Counted from the stretch's first letter, positions 1-8,012 are shown. The stretch: DNA of 29,357 nt from Azonexaceae bacterium (GCA_009469665.1 SSTB01000194.1:1-29357); one strand, 5' to 3'. Notes: generated by a model from the sequence alone, not told the origin. Program-made: numbers and translations.

Positions 1-201
1 AAATCCGTGCCGCTCGGCGCCATAATCGACGAAACAAGCCTCGAGAGAAGGCTCGATGCGGGTGATGACACCCTTGTAAATGTTGCTTTTGCGTTGTTCC
101 TTGGCGGCGGACTCAATGTCGAGGTCTATGAGTTTCTGACCATCGACAATGGCGACACGGAGTTCTTCCGCCTGTGTCGCATTGAAGAGCATGCGTTTCA
201 T
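1..201 (-). CDS. rne: Ribonuclease E, N-terminal fragment (cut by window edge)
   Basis: The minus strand from 201 encodes 67 residues beginning [20 protein letters not shown] and running through [20 protein letters not shown] to RHGF, where the window ends. This is the characteristic start of RNase E/G family proteins and the beginning of the S1 RNA-binding domain. RNase E is the membrane-associated endonuclease that starts mRNA decay and processes rRNA and tRNA precursors. The start is set by the conserved MKRMLFN; a GGAG lies 11 bases upstream. The rne gene divergent from rluC is the same arrangement as in E. coli. Only the first part is visible, so RNase E is preferred over RNase G by context and by the exact N-terminus rather than by the missing C-terminal scaffold. 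Confidence 0.95.
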   Translation of the reverse strand, partial: MKRMLFNATQAEELRVAIVDGQKLIDLDIESAAKEQRKSNIYKGVITRIEPSLEACFVDYGAERHGF

Positions 202-616
202 CAGCTTGGGGCTCCAGCGCACGAAAACACGCGAGATGGAAGCGCCCGGGCAGGCAGCGACACGTTCAGTGATCGGGTTGCGTCATGAGTCGATTCAGTG
301 GCAACGAGGGTTGTACGGGTTTTCGCTGGTGTGTGTTTGCCGCGTAATTGTTATGACAAGGCGGCTCTTCTTATCCTGCTACGGGGTGCTTCCGGGGTGC
401 TTTACGTGGGCTAATCCATTAACATCGCTACTTTTGGTGAGCGAACTTAACCAGTCGATCCGCGTTGGCTTGGCCTGCGCAGGTCGCGCAGGTGAAAAAC
501 AGGTAACCTGCCGGGAGGCCCCAGAACGACGTGAAAGCGACGCTTGGCGGCCGAGGGTCTGACGGTGCTGTTCTTCTTGCAAACCGGGACACGAATCTTA
601 ATCAGTATATTGCAAA
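202..616. other. Divergent rne/rluC spacer with leader-type hairpins and an 11-bp-phased direct repeat
   Basis: This 415-base stretch holds no convincing gene; the short reading frames in it resemble nothing I know. It should carry the promoters and 5' leaders of rne (leftward) and rluC (rightward). What can be seen: an inverted repeat CCTGCGC/GCGCAGG at 474-480 and 486-492 with a 5-base loop, the palindrome CAGGTAACCTG at 500-510, and two copies of CGGGGTGCTT at 382-391 and 393-402, which are 11 bp apart. A TATATT at 606-611 lies immediately before rluC but has no -35 partner at proper spacing. In E. coli rne has a long structured autoregulatory leader, so the hairpins could serve that role; this is inference. 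Confidence 0.5.
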
Positions 617-1627
617 ATGCCCGCAGCAGGGAACAATTCGGCCGTCAGCCATCTGCTCATCGGCGAAGAGGCGGAAGGCCAGCGCCTGGATAACTTCTTG
701 ATCGCCCGCTGCAAGGGCGTGCCCAAGAGCCATGTCTATCGCATCCTGCGCAGTGGCGAAGTGCGGGTAAACAGCCGCCGCGCCGAGGCGGCCTACCGGT
801 TGGTATCCGGCGATGTCGTCCGGCTGCCGCCCCTGCGGCTCGCCCAGCGGGAATGCTCGGAAATCGAGGATGCTGCCAAGGTTCGGGTCGAACTGCCGGT
901 AATTTTTGAAGACGATGCACTGCTCGCCGTCGACAAGCCAGCCGGGGTTGCAGTCCATGGGGGCAGTGGGGTCAGCTTCGGGGTAATCGAGGCGTTACGA
1001 CGTCAGCGTCCCGAGGCTCGTTTTCTCGAACTCGCCCATCGCTTGGACCGCGAAACCTCGGGAATTCTTCTGGTGGGGAAGAAGCGCATCGCCCTCACCG
1101 CGCTGCACGACATGTTCCGCGAGCACGGCCAGGGTGCCGACAAGCGCTATCTGGCCCTGGTGCGGGGGCCTTGGATGAACCTTGTCCAGCATGCGCGTTT
1201 TCCGCTGCACAAGTACCTGACTGAACATGGCGACCGAAGGGTGCGCGTGGAGCAAGAGGGTAAATCGGCCCACACCATATTCCGCCTGTTGGCCCGCTGG
1301 CGGGATTTCAGCCTTCTGGAGGCCCAGTTGAAGACGGGGCGCACCCACCAGATCCGAGTTCACCTTGCGCACCTTGGATTTCCCATCCTGGGTGACGAGA
1401 AATACGGCGATTTCGCCCTCAACAAGGGTTTGCCCAAGATTGGTCTGCGCCGCATGGCCCTGCACGCCTGGCATATCGATTTTCGCCATCCCCTTACAGC
1501 TGTGCCCATGGCGTTGGTCGCTCCGCTGCCGGAGTCGATAGCCACGTTTGTCGCGAAGCATTTGGCACTTACGGTACCGGAATTTGCCGTGTCGGAACTG
1601 GAACAAATCCTCGGCGGGGCGCTCTGA
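617..1627 (+). CDS. rluC: 23S rRNA pseudouridine synthase RluC
   Basis: A 336-residue protein with an S4 RNA-binding domain at about residues 20-75 followed by the RluA-family catalytic domain. The signature HRLDRETSG spans 141-149, putting the catalytic aspartate at Asp144, the same number as in E. coli RluC. Other family marks are KPAGVAVHGG near 108-116, the GRTHQIRVH segment and GDEKYGD. RluC isomerises three uridines of 23S rRNA (955, 2504 and 2580 in E. coli). The start is the only one that gives this numbering and the full S4 domain, though no Shine-Dalgarno sequence precedes it. The gene lies divergent from rne as in E. coli, and the HAD phosphatase gene follows after 6 bases. Confidence 0.97.
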   Translation: MPAAGNNSAVSHLLIGEEAEGQRLDNFLIARCKGVPKSHVYRILRSGEVRVNSRRAEAAYRLVSGDVVRLPPLRLAQRECSEIEDAAKVRVELPVIFEDDALLAVDKPAGVAVHGGSGVSFGVIEALRRQRPEARFLELAHRLDRETSGILLVGKKRIALTALHDMFREHGQGADKRYLALVRGPWMNLVQHARFPLHKYLTEHGDRRVRVEQEGKSAHTIFRLLARWRDFSLLEAQLKTGRTHQIRVHLAHLGFPILGDEKYGDFALNKGLPKIGLRRMALHAWHIDFRHPLTAVPMALVAPLPESIATFVAKHLALTVPEFAVSELEQILGGAL

Positions 1628-1633
1628 ACGCTC

Positions 1634-2287
1634 ATGAACCGGTACGACCTCATAGTTTTCGACTGGGATGGCACCGTGCTGGATTCCGCTGGCGCCATCG
1701 TCATGGCCATCCAGGCGGCCTGTCGTGACCTCAATCTTCCAGTACCTGACGAGGCTGCCGCGCGACATGTGATCGGTCTTGGCCTCGGTGAGGCCCTGCG
1801 TCAAGCCGTTCCCTCCCTGCCTCCCGAGCGTTATTCGGAGATGGTGGAGCGCTATCGCAGCCACTACTTGTCGACGGACCACGAACTTGATTTGTTCGAA
1901 GGGATTGCTGAATTGCTCTCCCGTCTTCGTTCGGCGGGGAAAAGCCTGGCGGTCGCGACGGGCAAGAGTCGTATCGGGCTGGATCGGGCGCTCCGGCATT
2001 CGGGCCTGGAAATTTACTTTGTCGCTTCGCGCTGTGCCGACGAGTGCTTTTCAAAGCCTCATCCGCAGATGCTGGAGGAACTGATGGCCGAATTGGGGGT
2101 TCCCGCCGAGCGTACCCTGATGATCGGCGACACCAGCCATGATCTTCTGATGGCCCGTAATGCCGGCGTGGACGGGTTGGCGGTGGCCTACGGTGCCCAC
2201 CCAGGCCGGTTCTTGCTGGAGCATGGGCCGGTGGCGTGTGTGGACACGGTGGCTGAGCTGAGTCTATGGCTGCAACAGAACGCCTGA
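1634..2287 (+). CDS. HAD-family phosphatase, phosphoglycolate-phosphatase-like
   Basis: A 217-residue haloacid-dehalogenase hydrolase. Motif I is DWDGT at 10-14 (nucleophile Asp10, acid/base Asp12), followed by a helical cap domain. Motif II is the VATGK segment, with SKPHPQML supplying the motif III lysine, and motif IV is the MIGDTSHDLLMARNAG loop. The overall pattern is closest to phosphoglycolate phosphatase (Gph) and to the related hydrolases that follow rluC in many betaproteobacteria. The substrate cannot be read from the sequence, so no symbol is given. It follows rluC by 6 bases and its last 22 bases overlap the next gene, which suggests translational coupling within one transcript. 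Confidence 0.9.
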   Translation: MNRYDLIVFDWDGTVLDSAGAIVMAIQAACRDLNLPVPDEAAARHVIGLGLGEALRQAVPSLPPERYSEMVERYRSHYLSTDHELDLFEGIAELLSRLRSAGKSLAVATGKSRIGLDRALRHSGLEIYFVASRCADECFSKPHPQMLEELMAELGVPAERTLMIGDTSHDLLMARNAGVDGLAVAYGAHPGRFLLEHGPVACVDTVAELSLWLQQNA

Positions 2288-2625
2288 TTTGTTCCTCCGA
2301 GGCCGTGATCGATGGCGGGACAGGTCTGCGTTTCGCGGTGCGTATCGAGGGGCGCGAGGTGCCGGCCTTTGTCATTCGTTTCCGCAATCGGGTGTATGCC
2401 TATCGCAATGAGTGTGGCCATGTCCCCGCAGAACTGGACTGGCAACCCGGCGAGTTTTTCGACTTTTCCAAGCTATACTTGATCTGCTCCATACATGGGG
2501 CTCTCTACGCTCCCGATACGGGGGAATGCCTGGGGGGCCGCTGCCAGGGAGCGGGCCTAAAGCCGCTCCGGGTCAGAGAGCGGGACGGCGCCATCTATTT
2601 GCTTCAGGATACCCCCGATGGATAA
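2266..2625 (+). CDS. Small Rieske [2Fe-2S] protein
   Basis: A 119-residue stand-alone Rieske domain. The two cluster boxes are visible: Cys50-Gly-His52 in NECGHVP and Cys74-Ser-Ile-His77 in LICSIHGALY, the usual C-X-H and C-X2-H pair binding one 2Fe-2S centre. GECLGGRC at 87-93 adds two extra cysteines of the late loop common in this family. There is no signal peptide or membrane segment, so it is probably a soluble electron carrier or ferredoxin-like subunit; its partner is unknown. It overlaps the phosphatase gene by 22 bases and sppA by 8, so all three are likely made from one mRNA. The same trio after rluC is typical of betaproteobacteria, to my knowledge, but the functional link is not established. 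Confidence 0.9.
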   Translation: MAATERLICSSEAVIDGGTGLRFAVRIEGREVPAFVIRFRNRVYAYRNECGHVPAELDWQPGEFFDFSKLYLICSIHGALYAPDTGECLGGRCQGAGLKPLRVRERDGAIYLLQDTPDG

Positions 2626-3577
2626 CTCCCCAGGAAACGATCACCCGCATTGGGAGCGGCAAACGCTCGAGAAATTGGCTTTCGCCGCCCTTGAAGAGCA
2701 GAAGACCCGTCGGCGTTGGGGCATTTTTTTCAAGACATTGGGGTTCATTTACCTCGTTGTCGCGCTGGTCGCCTTCGTTGACTGGGGCGAGGATGCTGCC
2801 CACCAGGAAAGGCATACGGCGCTCGTTCACCTCAACGGCGTCATCGAGCCCAAGGGAGAGGCCAGCGCCGAAAGGCTCATTGCGGCACTGCAGAGTGCCT
2901 TCGACGAAAAGAATGTCGCAGGCGTAGTCTTGCGTATCAACAGTCCTGGAGGAAGCCCGGTCCAGGCAGGCATGGTCAACGATGAGATTCGTCGCCTGAG
3001 GGCGAAGCATCCCGACAAGCCCTTGTATGCGGTTGTGGAGGATCTCTGCGCTTCCGGCGGCTATTACGTGGCTGCTGCGGCCGACAGCATCTACGTCAAT
3101 AAGGCCAGTGTTGTCGGGTCGATCGGCGTCATCATGGAAGGCTTTGGCTTCACGAGCGTGATGGACAAAGTCGGTGTTGAACGCCGCATGCTGACGGCAG
3201 GTGCCAACAAGGGATTTCTCGATCCTTTCTCGCCCCAGGATCCCGGGCATAAAGCCCATGCCCAGGGCCTGCTGGACGATATCCACAAACAGTTCATCGA
3301 AGTGGTGCGCAGCGGTCGTGGCAAACGCCTTAAAGAGACACCGGACATGTTCTCCGGCCTGGTGTGGACGGGGGCGCAAAGCGTGGAACTCGGGTTGGCG
3401 GACGATTTTGGCTCAGTCGAGTCGGTGGCCCGCGACGTCATCAAGGCCGAAAAACTGCTCGAGTACACGGTCAAGGACAATATTGCCGAGCGCGTCGCGA
3501 AGCGTTTGGGGGCCGGAGCCGTTTCCGGGTTCTGGAACGGCCTGTTTACCGAGGCTGCGAGCCCGCGCTGGCGCTGA
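2618..3577 (+). CDS. sppA: Signal peptide peptidase SppA-type S49 serine protease
   Basis: A 319-residue inner-membrane protease of family S49, the short single-domain form rather than the double-length E. coli SppA. A single membrane helix spans about residues 36-55, with the N-terminus cytoplasmic and rich in charge. The fold marks are VVLRINSPGGSP at 103-114 and CASGGYYVA at 144-152, with Ser146 the predicted nucleophile; Lys198 in AGANKGFLDPF is the predicted general base. SppA digests the signal peptides released by leader peptidase (lepB lies about 15 kb on). The start at 2618 has AGGA 8 bases upstream and overlaps the Rieske gene by 8 bases. Confidence 0.93.
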   Translation: MDNSPGNDHPHWERQTLEKLAFAALEEQKTRRRWGIFFKTLGFIYLVVALVAFVDWGEDAAHQERHTALVHLNGVIEPKGEASAERLIAALQSAFDEKNVAGVVLRINSPGGSPVQAGMVNDEIRRLRAKHPDKPLYAVVEDLCASGGYYVAAAADSIYVNKASVVGSIGVIMEGFGFTSVMDKVGVERRMLTAGANKGFLDPFSPQDPGHKAHAQGLLDDIHKQFIEVVRSGRGKRLKETPDMFSGLVWTGAQSVELGLADDFGSVESVARDVIKAEKLLEYTVKDNIAERVAKRLGAGAVSGFWNGLFTEAASPRWR

Positions 3578-3653
3578 ACGGCATAGTCCGGGTTGAGCCG
3601 GACGTCGTGGGCGAATCAGTGCGTATCCGCGTCCTTTTCCCCTTTTCCTGACA

Positions 3654-3692
3654 GCCCTCCCGCAAAGCGGATGATTAGCGATCATTGAGGGC
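3654..3692. repeat. Perfect three-way-junction inverted-repeat sequence between convergent genes
   Basis: An outer stem GCCCTC (3654-3659) pairs with GAGGGC (3687-3692). Inside it lie two adjoining hairpins: CCGC-AAA-GCGG (3660-3670) and ATGAT-TAGCG-ATCAT (3671-3685). All 15 base pairs are Watson-Crick and only T3686 is left unpaired at the junction. It lies between the ends of sppA and the RsmI-like gene. No run of T follows on either strand, so it is not a standard intrinsic terminator. It could be a transcript-end structure or a site recognised as DNA; neither is shown. Confidence 0.6.
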
Positions 3693-3778
3693 TACGCGAC
3701 GGACGAGCACTCGCTTCGGGACGTAATGGCCGGTTCGCACAGGCCGAGGGCCTTCCCCTCGGTGTGGTGCAACCGCGC

Positions 3779-4486
3779 TCAAGCCAGGAGCAGAAAAACC
3801 GTCGGACGCCGCTCGAACTCGGGGGGGGGCAGCCTCTTCCATTCCGCGATGGGCCGGGTGCGGATCATTTCCCCGCTCAGGGTGATGTCTGTGGCCACCG
3901 CCAGCCGGGTTGCGGGCTGGCAAGTTTTCAAAATCGCGTCGAACATTGCGCGGTTGCGATAGGGGGTTTCGATGAACAGCTGGGTCTGGCGAAGTCGGCG
4001 TGACTCCGCTTCCAAGCCACGCAATTCGCGGGTTCGCTCAACATCCTTGGCCGCGAGATAGCCATGAAAAGCAAAGCGTTGTCCCTCGAGGCCCGAGGCC
4101 ATCAGGGCCAAGAGCAGCGAGGAAGGCCCGATGAGCGGGCGAACCACGAGCTCGCATCGCTGTGCCGCGGCAACCAGTGCAGATCCGGGGTCGGCGACGG
4201 CTGGGCAGCCCGCTTCCGATACCAGACCAACATCGTGTCCCGCGAGCAGGGGCGCAAGCAGGGCTTCAGCGTCCGCGTCGCGGGTGTGCTCGTTGAGTTC
4301 GGTGATGGAGATTTCCTGCAAGGGGACAGGAATGGCCGCCGCCTTCAGAAAGGCCCGCGCGGATTTGGCATTTTCGGCCACGAAGTGACGCAGGGATCGA
4401 ACGATGCCGAGGACGGGGGGCGGAAGCACCGTCTCTGGCGCCGAGGTTCCGAGAGGGACGGGAATAAGATAAAGGGTTCCGGGCAT
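3779..4486 (-). CDS. RsmI-like tetrapyrrole-methylase-fold SAM-dependent methyltransferase
   Basis: A 235-residue protein of the superfamily that includes RsmI (16S rRNA C1402 2'-O-methyltransferase). Shared marks are LYLIPVPLG at the N-terminus, GLVSEAGCPAVADPG for the SAM-site loop, PLIGPSSLLLALMASGL and FHGYL. It differs from RsmI: the EDTR motif is replaced by AENAKSAR, the protein is shorter, and it ends in RPTVFLLLA. It therefore fits the compact betaproteobacterial sister family usually found beside maf, whose substrate is unknown to me. The start MPGTLYL at 4486 matches the family; the frame stays open for 27 codons upstream but that part looks non-conserved. It follows maf after 115 bases. 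Confidence 0.88.
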   Translation of the reverse strand: MPGTLYLIPVPLGTSAPETVLPPPVLGIVRSLRHFVAENAKSARAFLKAAAIPVPLQEISITELNEHTRDADAEALLAPLLAGHDVGLVSEAGCPAVADPGSALVAAAQRCELVVRPLIGPSSLLLALMASGLEGQRFAFHGYLAAKDVERTRELRGLEAESRRLRQTQLFIETPYRNRAMFDAILKTCQPATRLAVATDITLSGEMIRTRPIAEWKRLPPPEFERRPTVFLLLA

Positions 4487-4601
4487 GAGTTGGATTGGCA
4501 CCTTCAGTGATGTACTGTCCCGGCCCGCGCGAAGCAGGGGGAGATGAAGGGGGCAAGCGCGAATCACCGTTTGCCCTCCACGGAGGATTCAAGTGCCCTG
4601 G

Positions 4602-5183
4602 TCAGGGCAGCGCCAAGCCCTCCTGCCGCAGCATGTCGCATAGGCCAATCAATGGCAGGCCTATGAGGGCGGTCGGGTCGCTGCCTTCAAGGGCAGCGAG
4701 GAGGGAGATGCCTAAACCTTCGGATTTGGCCGAGCCGGCACAGTTGTAGGCTTGTTCTCGCTCCAGGTAGCGCTCGATTTCGGACGGTTCCAAGTGCCTG
4801 AAGCGGACCAGGGTGGGGATGCCACGGACCTGGCAGCGACCCGATTGGCTGTCGAGAAGACTGACACCCGTGAAGAAATTGACCGTTCGGCCAGACAGTT
4901 CGGTCAGTTGCCGGACCGCGCCCGCGTGATTGCCCGGCTTGCCATAGACGCGCCCCTCGCACACGGCGACCTGATCGCTGCCGATGATCAGAGCCTCCGG
5001 GTGCCGGGATGCAACGGCGCGAGCCTTTGCTTGTGCGAGGCGCAGTGCAGTTTCCTCAGCGGATTCCCCGCGGAGTGGCGTCTCGTCGGTGGCGGGGTCA
5101 TCGACGGAAAAGGGCAATTGCAGGCGACCGAGAAGTTCCCGCCGATAGGGCGAGGTCGACGCAAGCACGATGGGGCGGGTCAT
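4602..5183 (-). CDS. yceF: Maf/YceF-type nucleoside triphosphate pyrophosphatase
   Basis: A 193-residue Maf-family protein. The N-terminal substrate loop is [15 protein letters not shown] at 7-21, where most relatives have SPRRRELL; here Tyr replaces one Arg, as is usual in the YceF branch. Further marks are [23 protein letters not shown] and [15 protein letters not shown]. The last motif and the ending [12 protein letters not shown] place it in the YceF subfamily, which hydrolyses 7-methyl-GTP to the monophosphate and is thought to clear a modified nucleotide. It is divergent from yceD, with 98 bases between the starts, the neighbourhood also found in E. coli. The RsmI-like gene lies downstream on the same strand. 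No clear ribosome site precedes the ATG. Confidence 0.93.
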   Translation of the reverse strand: MTRPIVLASTSPYRRELLGRLQLPFSVDDPATDETPLRGESAEETALRLAQAKARAVASRHPEALIIGSDQVAVCEGRVYGKPGNHAGAVRQLTELSGRTVNFFTGVSLLDSQSGRCQVRGIPTLVRFRHLEPSEIERYLEREQAYNCAGSAKSEGLGISLLAALEGSDPTALIGLPLIGLCDMLRQEGLALP

Positions 5184-5243
5184 TGAGTTGAAATCCGAAC
5201 GGGGACAAGCGCTTGCACGGGGAAATTCAAGTCTTGCCGAGTT

Positions 5244-5269
5244 TTGACTTAAGCGGGCAAAAATAATAT
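5244..5269 (+). promoter_or_regulatory. Candidate promoter for the yceD-rpmF-fab cluster
   Basis: TTGACT at 5244-5249 and TAATAT at 5264-5269 are both close to the sigma-70 hexamers and lie in the only AT-rich part of the divergent maf/yceD spacer. The spacer of 14 bases is shorter than the usual 16-18, which weakens the call. If used, transcription would begin about 5276, leaving a leader of only a few bases before the yceD ATG at 5282, which itself has no Shine-Dalgarno sequence. Confidence 0.35.
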
Positions 5270-5281
5270 CATCCGCCGTTT

Positions 5282-5776
5282 ATGTCGCAACAGCTCGTGA
5301 TTGACGGTATGGCTTTTGCCAGGGACAGAAGGGTCCTCGAAGGGACTGTCGATGTCTCTGCGCTTACCAGGCTGCACGACCTTCTGGCCGAGATTTCCGG
5401 GGAAGTCCGGTATCGGCTCGAAGGGGGCAGGGGTGAGCGGGGGCAGTCTCAGCTGAGGCTTCTCCTGTCTGGAAACCTGCCGCTTGCCTGTCAGCGCTGT
5501 CTTGGGGTCGTCGGATTTCGCCTGGAGGTTGAGAGCCTTCTGGAGCTAGTTCCCGAGGGCGAAGAACTGTCGCAGGACGAGTTGGAGGACGATAGTCGAG
5601 ATTTTCTGCCCGTGGCGGGTGAGCTTGAAGTGGCCAATCTGGTCGAGGACGAAGTCCTCCTGGCACTTCCTGTGTCGCCGCGGCACGAAAAATGTAGTCT
5701 GCCCGGAGATTCCGAGGCCGGTGAACGGATGATGCCGTTTGCGGGGCTCGCCGGAATGAAGGGGAGGCCGAACTGA
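5282..5776 (+). CDS. yceD: YceD family protein (DUF177, 23S rRNA accumulation protein)
   Basis: A 164-residue protein of the DUF177/YceD family, recognised by VIDGMAFARDRRVLEG near the start, the CQRC pair (Cys70, Cys73) followed by a beta-rich stretch, and VEDEVLLALPVSPRHEKC around 121-138. YceD is linked with 23S rRNA accumulation in bacteria and plants and is almost always encoded directly before rpmF, as here. The cysteines may bind a metal, though this is not shown. The MSQ start fits family length. It lacks a Shine-Dalgarno sequence and sits only 12 bases after a TAATAT, so translation could be near-leaderless. The end MKGRPN lies 18 bases before rpmF, so the two are co-transcribed. Confidence 0.9.
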   Translation: MSQQLVIDGMAFARDRRVLEGTVDVSALTRLHDLLAEISGEVRYRLEGGRGERGQSQLRLLLSGNLPLACQRCLGVVGFRLEVESLLELVPEGEELSQDELEDDSRDFLPVAGELEVANLVEDEVLLALPVSPRHEKCSLPGDSEAGERMMPFAGLAGMKGRPN

Positions 5777-5794
5777 TTTTTTTGGAGTGATGAA

Positions 5795-5974
5795 ATGGCC
5801 GTTCAACAGAACAAGAAGTCCCCGTCCAAGCGTGGCATGCACCGTGCTCACGACTTTCTGACCAATCCCCCGCTGGCTCTCGAGCCCACCACGGGCGAGG
5901 TTCACCTGCGCCACCATATTTCCCCCACCGGGTTTTATCGCGGCAAAAAGGTCCTGAAGGGCAAGGGCGAGTAA
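5795..5974 (+). CDS. rpmF: 50S ribosomal protein L32
   Basis: A 59-residue basic protein starting [20 protein letters not shown] and ending [14 protein letters not shown]. The [21 protein letters not shown] start and the [16 protein letters not shown] ending are diagnostic for L32, an exposed protein of the large ribosomal subunit. The zinc-binding cysteines seen in some L32 proteins are absent, as is normal in proteobacteria. GGAG at 5784-5787 stands 7 bases before the ATG. It lies between yceD and plsX, the near-universal position. A strong terminator-type hairpin follows 13 bases after the stop codon and separates it from the lipid genes. Confidence 0.97.
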   Translation: MAVQQNKKSPSKRGMHRAHDFLTNPPLALEPTTGEVHLRHHISPTGFYRGKKVLKGKGE

Positions 5975-5987
5975 TTGCGCCACGAGG

Positions 5988-6024
5988 GGCAGGCAGTTCG
6001 TTCGGACTGCCTGCCTTTCTTTTT
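5988..6024 (+). terminator. Intrinsic-terminator hairpin between rpmF and plsX, abutting the plsX start
   Basis: GGCAGGCAGTTC (5988-5999) pairs with GGACTGCCTGCC (6004-6015): 12 pairs including one G-T, with a 4-base loop, followed by TTTCTTTTT (6016-6024). This has the form of a strong rho-independent terminator for the yceD-rpmF transcript. The plsX ATG begins at 6028, so no promoter can fit between. Transcription of plsX must read through the hairpin or start upstream of it. Confidence 0.85.
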
Positions 6025-6027
6025 GCC

Positions 6028-7053
6028 ATGACCAACTGCATCGCCATCGATTGCATGGGGGGCGACCACGGGCCGTCAGTGACGGTTCCTGGGGCTCTGC
6101 GCTTCCTGGCCGACCATCCGGGCGCCAGCCTGGTGTTGGTCGGTCGGGAGGGGGCGATCCGTCCCCATCTCGGGAACGCCGCCGGAGATGCGCGACTTCG
6201 GCTCGTCAGTGCGTCCGAAGTCGTCGAGATGGACGAGTCTCCAGCCCTTGCGCTTCGCAACAAGAAAGACTCTTCCATGCGGGTAGCGATCAACCTGGTG
6301 AAGGAAGGTCAGGCCCAGGCCTGTGTTTCGGCCGGGAACACCGGGGCGCTCATGGCCATTTCCCGCTTTGTCCTGAAGATGTTGCCGGGCATCGATCGTC
6401 CCGCTATCTGTGCGCCGCTGCCTACCCTGCGCGGTCATACACATGTCCTCGATCTGGGGGCGAACATCGATTGCACGCCGGAACACCTGCTGCAGTTCGG
6501 CCTCATGGGAGCGTCGCTGGTTTCGGCCCTGGAGCACGTCGATCGACCCACCGTGGGTCTGCTCAACATTGGCGAGGAAGACATCAAGGGCAACGAAGTG
6601 GTCAAGAGGGCCGGGGAACTCCTGCGGCAATCCGGGCTGAATTTCGTGGGCAATGTCGAAGGGGACGGTATCTACAAAGGCGACGCGGACATCGTGGTCT
6701 GCGACGGTTTTGTAGGTAATGTTGCGTTGAAGACTTCGGAGGGGCTCGCCCAGATGCTTGCTTCCTTCCTGCGGCAAGAGTTCAAGCGTAATCTGCTCAC
6801 CCGCCTTGCGGCCTTGGTTGCCATGCCGGTGCTTGGTCGCTTCAAGCAACGTGTCGATCATCGGCGCTACAATGGCGCCATTCTCCTGGGCCTCAAGGGC
6901 ATTTCGGTGAAGAGTCACGGCTCGGCGGACGCCTTTGCATTCGCCAACGCCATCGCCCGCGCCTGGGATGCGGCCGAGAACGGAGTGCTCGAGCGCATCG
7001 CGGAACGGTTTGCCGGTATTGCGGGGCAAGGGACTCGCGAGGAAGCGGCATGA
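6028..7053 (+). CDS. plsX: Phosphate acyltransferase PlsX
   Basis: A 341-residue cytoplasmic enzyme that moves acyl groups from acyl-ACP to phosphate, giving acyl-phosphate for PlsY in phosphatidic acid synthesis. The start [20 protein letters not shown] matches the family MGGDxGP signature at 10-16. Other marks are [52 protein letters not shown] and [13 protein letters not shown], close to E. coli PlsX throughout. The start codon is fixed by alignment, yet the bases just before it are the T-run of a terminator hairpin and offer no Shine-Dalgarno sequence. Its end overlaps fabH by 4 bases (ATGA), which couples the two. Confidence 0.97.
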   Translation: MTNCIAIDCMGGDHGPSVTVPGALRFLADHPGASLVLVGREGAIRPHLGNAAGDARLRLVSASEVVEMDESPALALRNKKDSSMRVAINLVKEGQAQACVSAGNTGALMAISRFVLKMLPGIDRPAICAPLPTLRGHTHVLDLGANIDCTPEHLLQFGLMGASLVSALEHVDRPTVGLLNIGEEDIKGNEVVKRAGELLRQSGLNFVGNVEGDGIYKGDADIVVCDGFVGNVALKTSEGLAQMLASFLRQEFKRNLLTRLAALVAMPVLGRFKQRVDHRRYNGAILLGLKGISVKSHGSADAFAFANAIARAWDAAENGVLERIAERFAGIAGQGTREEAA

Positions 7054-8012
7054 TTTATTCTCGGGTCATTGGAACGGGCAGCTCGCTCCCGGGCGCTCCC
7101 GTGACCAACGCCGATCTCGCAGTACGAGGAATCGATACAGACGACGAGTGGATCGTTACCCGTACGGGTATCCGGCAACGTCATCTCGCCGCTCCCGGCG
7201 TCATGGCAAGCGACCTGGGCTTCGAGGCGGCGCAGAAAGCGCTCGAGATGGCCGGGGTTGCGGCAGCGGACCTCGATCTCATGATCGTCGCCACCTCCAC
7301 GCCGGATTTTGTTTTCCCCAGCACAGCCTGTCTTATCCAGGGGCGACTCGGAAACCGCGGGGCGACTGCTTTTGACGTTCAGGCGGTATGTGCTGGGTTC
7401 GCCTATGCCCTGACGGTGGCTGACAAGTTCATTGCCTCCGGCAGCCATAAAAAAGCCTTGGTCATCGGTGCCGAGGTGTTCTCCCGCATCCTGGACTGGA
7501 GCGACCGAGGGACTTGTGTACTTTTTGGGGACGGTGCCGGTGCCGTGGTACTCGAGGCCTCGGACACTCCAGGTATTCTCGCCAGTGCGCTTCATGCGGA
7601 TGGAAGCCAGAGCGGTATTCTGAGCGTTCCCGGGCGGATTTGCGGAGGTCAGGTGAACGGCGATCCTTTCCTGCGCATGGATGGCCAGGCGGTATTCAAG
7701 TTTGCCGTACGCGTTCTTGCTGATGTGGCGGAGGAGGTCTGCTCCAGGTCTGGTCTCTCACCAGCCGCCCTGGACTGGCTTATCCCTCATCAAGCCAATG
7801 TCCGCATCATAGAGGCCACGGGCAAGAAACTTGGCGTCGCTCCTGAGCGGGTGGTGGTGACGGTCGACCACCACGGCAACACTTCGGCGGCCTCCATCCC
7901 ACTGGCTCTCGACGAAGCGATTCGGGACGGGCGCATCCGCAAAGGACAAACAGTTTTAGTAGAAGGTGTCGGCGGCGGCTTCACTTGGGGCGCCGTCCTG
8001 ATGCAAATATGA
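7050..8012 (+). CDS. fabH: Beta-ketoacyl-ACP synthase III FabH
   Basis: A 320-residue condensing enzyme that joins acetyl-CoA (or another short acyl-CoA) to malonyl-ACP to start fatty acid synthesis. The thiolase-fold catalytic triad is visible: Cys114 in [11 protein letters not shown], His247 in [10 protein letters not shown] and Asn277 in HHGNTSAAS. The N-terminus [15 protein letters not shown] and [10 protein letters not shown] are typical. Length equals E. coli FabH (317). The ATG overlaps the plsX stop, with GAGGAAG just upstream as ribosome site. fabD follows after 71 bases. Confidence 0.97.
   Translation: MIYSRVIGTGSSLPGAPVTNADLAVRGIDTDDEWIVTRTGIRQRHLAAPGVMASDLGFEAAQKALEMAGVAAADLDLMIVATSTPDFVFPSTACLIQGRLGNRGATAFDVQAVCAGFAYALTVADKFIASGSHKKALVIGAEVFSRILDWSDRGTCVLFGDGAGAVVLEASDTPGILASALHADGSQSGILSVPGRICGGQVNGDPFLRMDGQAVFKFAVRVLADVAEEVCSRSGLSPAALDWLIPHQANVRIIEATGKKLGVAPERVVVTVDHHGNTSAASIPLALDEAIRDGRIRKGQTVLVEGVGGGFTWGAVLMQI

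Noticed and set aside
995..1999. Long minus-strand open frame (334 codons) across rluC and the phosphatase gene
   Set aside because: It is antisense to two genes with clear family motifs, and its translation resembles no protein family; long antisense frames are common at this GC.
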